The notes under the pieces are model-generated. The model did not search any database and was not told the origin of the DNA. It worked only from the letters and a program-made list of their open reading frames with translations. From Roseiconus lacunae (GTDB taxonomy: Bacteria > Planctomycetota > Planctomycetia > Pirellulales > Pirellulaceae), in the NCBI RefSeq assembly GCF_008312935.1, contig NZ_VSZO01000001.1:558001-622000 (forward strand): DNA of 64,000 bases, in the 5' to 3' direction. Shown piece by piece: positions 46,734 through 54,149 of this stretch. Within the stretch, counting starts at the first letter, position 1; the number at the start of each line of letters is the position of its first letter. A program made the position numbers and the translations under genes.

Positions 46734-47675
46734 TTATGCGGTGGGCTCAAGTTCCGGACTTGCCGTCGTGCAGGCCACGAAGATTTCTTCAAGCGTCGCC
46801 AGTCGGCAGCGAACGTCGGTCACCCCCGGTGTGGATTTCAGTGCATCGATCATCCCGTTGTCCAGGTTTTGGATGTACAACTGACGTGAGCGGCCTTGAG
46901 TCTCTTCCATCAAGATCTCTGCCGGTTCGCCAAGCTTTGCGATCGCCCGCAAAGGATCATCGGTGTCGATTACGACCTGATGGATCGACTCGCGAATCTC
47001 GTTCAGGTCACCCATCAATCGGATTCGGCCGTGATGCAGGATCGCAATCGTATCCGCGACCCGCTCGACTTCGCTGATTTGATGGCTGGACAAGAAAACG
47101 GTTCGCCCCGTTGCCGCCCGGTCGATCATCGATTCCAGAAAACTGCGGCGGACTTTCGGATCAAGTCCGCTGGTCGGTTCGTCCATGATCAGAAGTGACG
47201 GATCGTGCGCGAGCGCCAGCGACAAAGCGACCTTGGCGCGTTGACCTTTGGACAGAAAGCGAATCTTTTGCTCCGGCTGAATTTCATACCGCCGAATCAT
47301 GGATTGATACACCGGCAAAAACTGGTCGTCATAAAACGACGCGGTGAATCCGCCGATCTGGGCGACCGTCATCCAGTCATAAAGCGCGGGGGCGTCGGAG
47401 ACGTAACCGATCCGTTTCCGAACCGCTTGAGGCTCACGCTGTGGATCGATCCCGCAGACCGTACAGCTTCCGCTTGTCGGTTGTTGAAACCCGGTCAAGA
47501 TTCGAATCATCGTCGTCTTTCCCGCCCCGTTTTCACCCAACAAGGCGAACACGGTCCCGGGACGAATCGTCAAATCAACATCCGTTAACGCCTCGCAGCG
47601 GCGAAAATGCATCGTCAAGGCGTCGGTGGTGATGACCGGTTGCGTTGCGTTGTCTTTCTCAGAAGTAGTGCTCAT
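46734..47675 (-). CDS. ABC transporter ATP-binding protein
   Basis: The 313-residue ATPase has Walker A GENGAGKTT, the signature LSKGQRAKV (a variant of LSGGQ), Walker B LLIMDEPTSGLDP, and the switch His in SSHQISEVERV. A C-terminal domain of about 90 residues follows, as in ABC-2 exporters of the YtrB/NatA group. The ATG at 47675 starts two bases after the stop of the GntR gene (TGAGATG), so translation is coupled; an upstream ATG at 47690 would overlap the stop. It must pair with the permease 162 bp downstream. The transported compound is unknown. Confidence 0.9.
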   Translation of the reverse strand: MSTTSEKDNATQPVITTDALTMHFRRCEALTDVDLTIRPGTVFALLGENGAGKTTMIRILTGFQQPTSGSCTVCGIDPQREPQAVRKRIGYVSDAPALYDWMTVAQIGGFTASFYDDQFLPVYQSMIRRYEIQPEQKIRFLSKGQRAKVALSLALAHDPSLLIMDEPTSGLDPKVRRSFLESMIDRAATGRTVFLSSHQISEVERVADTIAILHHGRIRLMGDLNEIRESIHQVVIDTDDPLRAIAKLGEPAEILMEETQGRSRQLYIQNLDNGMIDALKSTPGVTDVRCRLATLEEIFVACTTASPELEPTA

Positions 47676-47676
47676 C

Positions 47677-48132
47677 TCAAGACGCTCCATCAAGTGTTTC
47701 GGATTGACCGTTGTCGCCCGATTCAGACGCTGATGTCAAAACAGCGGGCTCGGTTTCACAAATCGAACGCAGGTGTGCGTCCACAAACGTTTTGATTTGT
47801 TTCTTGGATAGCCCCGCATTCCAGGCTTCCGAAAGCACCGCGCCGATGCGTTCGTCCAAGACCGTCTCACGCTCCTGGCGACAAGCCTCCACGGCGTCGT
47901 CACGGACAATCATCCCGCGCCCCCGGAGCGATTCGATCACCCCGTCGGATTGCAAATGATTGAACGCCCGCGCGACCGTGTTGGGATTGAGCGCGACTTG
48001 ATTGCTCAGCACTCGAACGCTGGGCAATAACTGCCCCGGGCGTAGCGTGCCGGCGGCGACCGCGAACTTTACCTGCCGCACAAGCTGCAGGTAAATCGCG
48101 ACATCGCTATGGACATCGATCGAAAAAAACAT
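47677..48132 (-). CDS. GntR-family transcriptional regulator (YtrA type)
   Basis: The 151-residue regulator has an N-terminal winged helix-turn-helix of the GntR family (YLQLVRQVKFAVAAGTLRPG, then LLPSVRVLSNQVALNPNTVARAFNHLQSDGVIESLRGRGMIV). The C-terminal domain is short (about 60 residues), as in the YtrA subfamily that controls ABC exporters and responds to cell-wall stress in Bacillus. It heads the operon, so it probably represses its own promoter, where a palindrome lies at 48167-48184. The effector is unknown. The ATG at 48132 is clear. Confidence 0.88.
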   Translation of the reverse strand: MFFSIDVHSDVAIYLQLVRQVKFAVAAGTLRPGQLLPSVRVLSNQVALNPNTVARAFNHLQSDGVIESLRGRGMIVRDDAVEACRQERETVLDERIGAVLSEAWNAGLSKKQIKTFVDAHLRSICETEPAVLTSASESGDNGQSETLDGAS

Positions 48133-48166
48133 GACCGGACCTGAGTATCGAGGTCAGCGAACCAGT

Positions 48167-48184
48167 GTGATATTTAAATAGTAC
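48167..48184. promoter_or_regulatory. Candidate GntR operator
   Basis: GTGATATTTAAATAGTAC is an 18-bp imperfect palindrome (14 of 18 positions symmetric) with an AT-rich centre. It lies 35 bp upstream of the GntR gene, in the region expected for its promoter. YtrA-type regulators bind palindromes of this size near their own promoters. Assignment is by position and symmetry only. Confidence 0.45.
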
Positions 48185-48330
48185 AGTGGTTCGGCAGTTG
48201 GGTCAACGAAATTTAGACAGTTTTTCTGAAACGAAGCATTGCCGTCCCGAGGTCGTCGACTCCGGCCGGCAAGCGATTTGCCTACTGAGTCGTCGACGAC
48301 AGATTTAGACTGAGGACTCGGCGGCGTCCG

Positions 48331-49749
48331 TTACGCCAGCACATCGTTGATGACGTGCCCGTGCACATCGGTCAAACGCCGGTCGAGTCCGTTGTGATAC
48401 CACGTGAGCTTTTCGTGGTCGTATCCGAGCAAATGTAGCGCGGTGGCGTAGTAATCCCAAACCGTTGTCGGGTTTACCTCCGCCCGGCGTCCGAAGTCAT
48501 CGGTTGCGCCATAGCTGACGCCGCCTTTCACCCCGGCCCCCATCATCCAGCATGTAAAGCCATCCGGATTGTGGTCGCGCCCGACCGTGCCTTGTTGATG
48601 GGTTGGCATGCGGCCGAACTCGGTCGTCCAAAGCACCAAGGTTTCCTCAAGCAACCCGGTTTGCTTTAAGTCAGATAGCAGCGCCGCGGTCGGCTGATCA
48701 AACACCGGGCAGTGGCGTTCATAATCGGCCTTCAGCGTCTTGTGCGCGTCCCAATTCAATAACCCATCGACGCCACTAGCTCGTGAAGCGCAATAAAGGT
48801 TCACGTAACGCACGCCACGTTCGAGCAATCGCCGGGCGAGCATGCAGTTTCGCGCATAGGCGGCCTTCAGCTTGTTTTCGTCGTCCGTTCCGTACAGGCG
48901 ATGCGTTGCCGAGGATTCGGCGGACAGATCAGAAACCTCCGGTGCCGACAACTGCATCCGCGCCGCAAGCGAATAGGATTCCACCCGCGCTTGCAACTCG
49001 CTTTCGGCGGGATTCTCGGCCGCGAATCGTCGATTCATTTGATCGAGAAAGCGGCGCGTTGCCTGGTCTGTTTGGACATCGACTGAATCGGGTCGACGAA
49101 GATTTCGGATTGGCATTTGGTCGCTCAGCGTGATTGCCTGGTACTTTGCCGGCAGAAAACCGTTGGACCAATTGGCCTTCCCATTCGGCGGTTCACCGCG
49201 AATGTCAGGGATCGCGACATAGGCTGGCAGGTTCTCGTTCTCGCTGCCGAGTGCATAGCTTACCCAGGCACCGGCCCCGGGAAAGCCTTCGGTGTCGTGA
49301 CCGGTATTCATGAACACGCAGCCAGGGCCGTGCGTGTTCGTCTTGCTGTGCAGTGAGTGCACGAACGCGATGTCATCGACATGCTCGGCCATGTGTGGCA
49401 GCATCGAACTGATCGCCTTGCCGGATTGACCACTTGGCACAAACGGCCAGGGGCTTTGCATCAAGTTTCCGTTCTTGCCTTGAAAGGAAACCAAGTTTTC
49501 CTCGCCCGGCATCGGCTTGCCGCTCATCTTTTCCAGCATGGGCTTGTGTTCCCACAAGTCCATGTGTGACGCCGCGCCGGGGCAAAAGATCTGCAGCACC
49601 CGTTTCGCTTTAGCGGTGTGATGCGGCGACACCTGCCCGCCCCCGGCCGCATGCGCGGGGCCTCCCAAAAGGTCCATCAGACCAATACCGGCCAACCCCG
49701 TGGTGACGTTGCCAAGGAAACGCCGTCTTGTGTGAGCAGTCAGGTTCAT
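48331..49749 (-). CDS. DUF1501 exported protein
   Basis: The 472-residue protein begins MNLTAHTRRRFLGNVTTGLA, a twin-arginine signal, then matches the DUF1501 family (KAKRVLQIFCPGAASHMDLWEHKPMLE near residue 42; FVHSLHSKTNTHGPGCVF; TTEFGRMPTHQQGTVGRDHNP). DUF1501 proteins occur almost only beside PSD1/PSCyt1 proteins in planctomycetes and are thought to form an exported redox or sulfatase-linked complex. The PSCyt1/PSD1 gene lies immediately upstream with a 9-bp gap, so they are one operon. No enzymatic residue can be assigned. Confidence 0.88.
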   Translation of the reverse strand: MNLTAHTRRRFLGNVTTGLAGIGLMDLLGGPAHAAGGGQVSPHHTAKAKRVLQIFCPGAASHMDLWEHKPMLEKMSGKPMPGEENLVSFQGKNGNLMQSPWPFVPSGQSGKAISSMLPHMAEHVDDIAFVHSLHSKTNTHGPGCVFMNTGHDTEGFPGAGAWVSYALGSENENLPAYVAIPDIRGEPPNGKANWSNGFLPAKYQAITLSDQMPIRNLRRPDSVDVQTDQATRRFLDQMNRRFAAENPAESELQARVESYSLAARMQLSAPEVSDLSAESSATHRLYGTDDENKLKAAYARNCMLARRLLERGVRYVNLYCASRASGVDGLLNWDAHKTLKADYERHCPVFDQPTAALLSDLKQTGLLEETLVLWTTEFGRMPTHQQGTVGRDHNPDGFTCWMMGAGVKGGVSYGATDDFGRRAEVNPTTVWDYYATALHLLGYDHEKLTWYHNGLDRRLTDVHGHVINDVLA

Positions 49750-49758
49750 CGGAAGCCT

Positions 49759-52722
49759 TTATTGGACGTAGATTAACTCGCTGGCGTTCAGCAAGGCTCG
49801 GCAAAACGCGGGCAGCCCGTGTTGCCCGATGAAGTCGATCGCCGCTTGCGTTTCGTTTTCGTCAGGCAGGCGGGTGAACGCGCGTCGGTAGCCGAGGACG
49901 ACCTGTGCTTCGGTCTGCATATCTGATTGCTCGCAAGCTTTCGAAAGCGACTCTGCCATCGCAGTGGCCATGTCCAGCGTGAACTGATGATTCAATAGCG
50001 TCAGCGCTTGTAGCGGGGTGGTCGTGACGGCCCGCCGCGGCGTTCCCATCGCGCAATCGGGCTGGTCAAATTCGGTCATCAAGTCAACCACCGATGCTCG
50101 CGCGTTCTGGTGATACACCGCTCGCCGATAAGTTTCCGGTCCGTGTTGATCGAGCGGCACATAGGTGCAAACGTTGTCTTGCATGAAGTGATAGAGCCGA
50201 AAACCTGGTCCGCCGTCGGGGACCGGCGAAGGGTCATGTGGTGCTTCGGCCTGGCCCGTGGCGACCGTATTTGCATCGATGATATTGGCCCGCTGCCAAC
50301 GTCCACTGACTTGCAACATCGTGTCTCGGATCGCTTCGGCGCTCAAACGTTGCGGTGGGAACCGCCAAAGCAAGCGACTTTCGGCATCGACCGCGGCGGC
50401 TTGCCCGCGAAACTCCGAAGATTGCCGATACGTTTGACTCATCATGATTTGCTTGTGGATCGGCTTGATTCGCCAATCGTGATCACGAAGCTGAGCGGCA
50501 AGGAAGTCAAGTAACTCCGGATGAGAAGGACGCTGTCCCATGTAGCCAAAATCGCTCGGCGTGGCGACGATGCCGGTGCCAAAGTGATAGTGCCAGAGCC
50601 GGTTGGCCAGGACGCGAAGGGTTAGCGGGTTATTCGAGTCGGTGACCCAGCTTGCCAACGCCAGCCGACGCTCGGATTCACTCCCGTCGGCGGGCATCGA
50701 GTACGCCGGCAAGCCGGTGGCTGCCTGGGCATGACCGAGCGACATCACCGCAAGGCTTTCCGTGGTGACAGCGTCGCCTTTCTTTTGCGGGCTACCACCT
50801 AGGAAAACGTGGAACGGCCCGCGCGCTTTTTGTTGATCGCGCTTACCAATCCAAACGCGTGGCAACGAGGGAATCGCGGCCAACGCCCGATTGACTTCAT
50901 CGAGTTCCCGTTGCCATTGTTGTCGCTGGCGCGTTTCGTCTTCGGTGATCGCGGCGATCGAAAGTCGATGGTTTTGATGGCGGATGCCGTTAGCCCCGGC
51001 ATGGGACGCCGGCTTGCGGTCATCCCCGGTCGCAACGACGGTCCATGTTTCACGATCGCCCGAGACTTCGATCCGGTAGTCGGCGACGAAGACAAACTTG
51101 CCATGTTCGGGACGGTCTTCGCCACGGGCGCTAGAAAAAACGACTCGGTTGATCGGCGTCGGCTCGGCAAGTTCGATCGTCAAGTCACGGCCGGTTGCAA
51201 TAAACCTTGCTCCGGTTTGCCCGTCGATGGCAAGCTGTGGGCCGTACGCATCGGGGAAGTCCTCGATTCGGCGGGCACTGCCGTAAGCTTTGCCGCCGGC
51301 GGACGCCAAGGCAACGTTTTGTGGCTTGTCCGTATCCGACCAAACCTCAAATTCATCGATGCGGAAACCACTCGATGACGGCGGGTTCACATCTTGCGAA
51401 ACACAAATCAAACGCACGAACTTTGCCGTGACGGTGGGGAACGTTTCCTTCGTCCCGGTTCGGTCAACCGGCGGTCGCGTCCAATGCTTGCGATAGCTTT
51501 CCAGGTTCTCGTTGGCTCGTTGTAGAACGCCAGCATTTAGTTCCCGGATCTGCTTTTCCAGTTTCGTCTTTCGTTCGTTCAGCGGTTTTACTTTTGCCGC
51601 ACGTTGTTGGCGTTCTTCGGGGCTGGCCAACACCTCGCGGCCGTGAACGATCCCTGCGAAGGTGCTGTAGAGCGAGTAATAATCATGCTGCGTGATCGGA
51701 TCGAACTTGTGGTCATGACAGCGGGCGCAGCCAACGGTCAAGCCGAGGAAGGCTTCGCTGCTGGCGCGAATCATTTCGTCAATTGTGTTCGCGCGGATCT
51801 GTGCCGCTTGAACCGGATCTTGGTTGCCGACATCATCGTAGGGTCCGGCAACCAGAAACGCACTGCCGACGACAACGTCTGGGTCGTCCGGTTTGATCAC
51901 GTCGCCGGCGAGATGTTCTTTGATCAAGCGATCGAACGGCTTGTCTTCGTTCAAACTGCGAATGACGTAATCACGAAATGGCCACAAGTCGTTGATGATG
52001 ACGTTGCGTTCGAATCCGTTGCTTTCACCGAATCGGACGACGTCCAGCCAATGACGTCCCCATCGTTCACCGTAGTGGGGCGACCGGAGCAAGCGGTCGA
52101 GAAGCTTTTCGTAGGCACCCGGCGAGTCGTCTTGTAAGAAGGCGTCGATTTCGTCCGCGGTCGGCGGCAGCCCGATCAAGTCGTACGTTGCCCGCCGAAT
52201 CAGTTCCCGCTTTCCCGCCGGTGGGTTTCGCGAAAGCTTGTTTTCCGCCAGCGTTTGATCGATCAGCTGATCGATACTCGCGCCCGCGCCGCCGACCAAC
52301 GGTTGGAAGGCCCACCAGTCATCGCCCGCCTTGGCTTGATGCTTGAGCTGAAAATCATCCGGCCAGATCGCCCCTTCGTCGATCCACTGGCGAATTGCAT
52401 TGATTTGCGAATCGTCAAGCGGTTCACCTTCGGCAGGCATCTGTGGCCGCGCGCCATCGACGGCTGTAATCAGTTCGACCAGCCAACTGTTTTCGGCATC
52501 ACCGGGAATGATCGTCTCCGAATCGATCAACGCCTCGGCGGTCTCGATCGAGAGGTCTGCCTCGGCGTTGCCCGGGCGATGGCATCGCAGGCAGTGCTCA
52601 CGCAAAATTGGCGCGACGTCGGATTGAAAATCGACCGCGGCCAGAGAACCGCCGGTGGCGACAACGAACGTGAATGCGGTAAGCCACGTCAAGAAGGTGT
52701 CTTTCATCACGGATCGGTGCAT
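49759..52722 (-). CDS. PSD1/PSCyt1 (DUF1549/DUF1553) cytochrome-like protein
   Basis: This large exported protein (987 residues from ATG 52722) has a signal segment (FLTWLTAFTFVVATGGSLAA), then a cytochrome c-type PSCyt1 domain with EHCLRCHRPGNAEADLSIE. DUF1549 (LIGLPPTADEIDAFLQDDS and GERWGRHWLDVVRFGESNGFE) and DUF1553 (LALASWVTDSNNPLTLRVLANRLWHYHFG) follow, with a PSD1-type C-terminal part. The longer frame to 52935 has no signal and overlaps the quinone oxidoreductase stop, so it was rejected. Two ATGs (52722 and 52707) are possible. The DUF1501 partner follows at once. Its role in oxidation of extracellular substrate is inferred from family context. Confidence 0.88.
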   Translation of the reverse strand: MHRSVMKDTFLTWLTAFTFVVATGGSLAAVDFQSDVAPILREHCLRCHRPGNAEADLSIETAEALIDSETIIPGDAENSWLVELITAVDGARPQMPAEGEPLDDSQINAIRQWIDEGAIWPDDFQLKHQAKAGDDWWAFQPLVGGAGASIDQLIDQTLAENKLSRNPPAGKRELIRRATYDLIGLPPTADEIDAFLQDDSPGAYEKLLDRLLRSPHYGERWGRHWLDVVRFGESNGFERNVIINDLWPFRDYVIRSLNEDKPFDRLIKEHLAGDVIKPDDPDVVVGSAFLVAGPYDDVGNQDPVQAAQIRANTIDEMIRASSEAFLGLTVGCARCHDHKFDPITQHDYYSLYSTFAGIVHGREVLASPEERQQRAAKVKPLNERKTKLEKQIRELNAGVLQRANENLESYRKHWTRPPVDRTGTKETFPTVTAKFVRLICVSQDVNPPSSSGFRIDEFEVWSDTDKPQNVALASAGGKAYGSARRIEDFPDAYGPQLAIDGQTGARFIATGRDLTIELAEPTPINRVVFSSARGEDRPEHGKFVFVADYRIEVSGDRETWTVVATGDDRKPASHAGANGIRHQNHRLSIAAITEDETRQRQQWQRELDEVNRALAAIPSLPRVWIGKRDQQKARGPFHVFLGGSPQKKGDAVTTESLAVMSLGHAQAATGLPAYSMPADGSESERRLALASWVTDSNNPLTLRVLANRLWHYHFGTGIVATPSDFGYMGQRPSHPELLDFLAAQLRDHDWRIKPIHKQIMMSQTYRQSSEFRGQAAAVDAESRLLWRFPPQRLSAEAIRDTMLQVSGRWQRANIIDANTVATGQAEAPHDPSPVPDGGPGFRLYHFMQDNVCTYVPLDQHGPETYRRAVYHQNARASVVDLMTEFDQPDCAMGTPRRAVTTTPLQALTLLNHQFTLDMATAMAESLSKACEQSDMQTEAQVVLGYRRAFTRLPDENETQAAIDFIGQHGLPAFCRALLNASELIYVQ

Positions 52723-52864
52723 CGCCAGGACGTGGCAACGCTTCAATAGGCGGGAAGTGGATCGGCTGGGCAGTCCGAAGGGGGCCTCTATCATACCGCC
52801 TCGGGGAGCTCGCTGCAGGAAACGCGTTGAAAGCGCCCGGCCCTGCCGATTCAGCCACCGGTAC

Positions 52865-53887
52865 CTATCTCGTGATGACGATTTTTCCGAAGTGCTTCGC
52901 CGACTTGAGATGCTCGTAAGCGGCGGGGACGTCATCGAACGAGAATTGAGTGTCGATGACTGGCCGTAGTTGATTGACCTCGATTGCGCGGTTCATCGCT
53001 TCAAACATCGCGCGGCTACCGACATAGATCCCTTGCACTGTCAAGCGTTTGAATAACGCCATCATCGGCGAGGGATTTTGATCGGGGTTGCCGGTAAGAA
53101 CTCCGATCAAGCTGACACGCCCGCTGACTTTGGCCGACGCGATCGACTTCTCGAAGGTGCCCGCACCGCCGACTTCGATCACATTGTCGACTCCGATTCC
53201 GTCGGTTTGCTCGACCACGACACGCTCCCAGTCCGCGTGCTCACGGTAGTTGATCGTGATATCGGCACCCAACTGGCGGGCACGCTCAAGTTTCTCGTCG
53301 CTGCTGGACGTGATGATCGTCCGCATCCCGAACGCCTTGGCGAATTGCAAGGCAAAGACCGAGACGCCGCCCGTTCCCAGCATCAGCACGGTTTGTCCGG
53401 GGCGTGGGTTGCCCAGTGTCAGCGCTTGCCATGCGGTCACCGCCGCACACGGCAACGTTGCCGCTTGCTCAAAGGAATAAGTTTTTGGAATCGAAACCAA
53501 ACCGTCTTGATGAAAGGCGACGCGTTCGGCCAGGACCCCATCGATTGCCCCGCCGAGTGCCGAACCGATCTGCTCGGCCGTCAATTCGCCGTCGAGCCAT
53601 TTTTGAAAGAAAGCCCCGGCAACACGATCCCCGACCTTAAATCGATCGACTGACTTCCCGACCGCGACCACCTCGCCCGAACCGTCCGAAAGAGGGACCA
53701 TCGGTGGGTTGCGTTTGACTTTGTCGTTACCGACATAGCCGCCATAGGGCATCGCGAGGTCACGGTAATTCATCGACCAGGCTTTCATTTCGACGAGCAC
53801 ATCAAACGGACCGATTTCCGGTTCATCGGCTTGAACCTCGGTGAGAGATTTCAGCCCCCCAGGACCGGTGATGTGATAACTTCTCAT
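52865..53887 (-). CDS. Zinc-independent MDR-type quinone oxidoreductase/alcohol dehydrogenase
   Basis: The 340-residue protein belongs to the medium-chain dehydrogenase/reductase superfamily. It has an N-terminal catalytic domain (VLVEMKAWSMNYRDLAMPYGG) and the NADPH-binding loop GTGGVSVFALQFAKA, with TLPCAAVTAWQAL ahead of it. The zinc-binding GHE motif is not present, which favours a quinone oxidoreductase-type member over a zinc alcohol dehydrogenase. The substrate is unknown. The start MRSYHITGPGG is clear. It is upstream of the PSCyt1 gene on the same strand, with a 142-bp gap. Confidence 0.82.
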   Translation of the reverse strand: MRSYHITGPGGLKSLTEVQADEPEIGPFDVLVEMKAWSMNYRDLAMPYGGYVGNDKVKRNPPMVPLSDGSGEVVAVGKSVDRFKVGDRVAGAFFQKWLDGELTAEQIGSALGGAIDGVLAERVAFHQDGLVSIPKTYSFEQAATLPCAAVTAWQALTLGNPRPGQTVLMLGTGGVSVFALQFAKAFGMRTIITSSSDEKLERARQLGADITINYREHADWERVVVEQTDGIGVDNVIEVGGAGTFEKSIASAKVSGRVSLIGVLTGNPDQNPSPMMALFKRLTVQGIYVGSRAMFEAMNRAIEVNQLRPVIDTQFSFDDVPAAYEHLKSAKHFGKIVITR

Positions 53888-54149
53888 TTGGCTGACATCC
53901 TCACCGCGTTCTCACGAGGCATTTTTAAGATTAGTTGAACAATGGGTGAAATGACCTCGCAGCTTCGGAGGCCCCCCGGTCCACCGCGATTGAATTGCGG
54001 TATTGTGCCGCGGTTTAACGATCATCGCGTCTCGACAACGACGCGTCTGCACCATGTAGTGCCTGCATCATGCCACCCAGCCAACCCCTCCGCTAGGCCT
54101 TTTGATTCCTCTGGTCTCTGCCTCTTTCGACACCCCAATTGGTCAAACC

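Noticed and set aside
52723..52935. N-terminal extension of the PSD1/PSCyt1 gene
   Set aside because: It overlaps the oxidoreductase stop and lacks a signal peptide; the internal ATG gives one.
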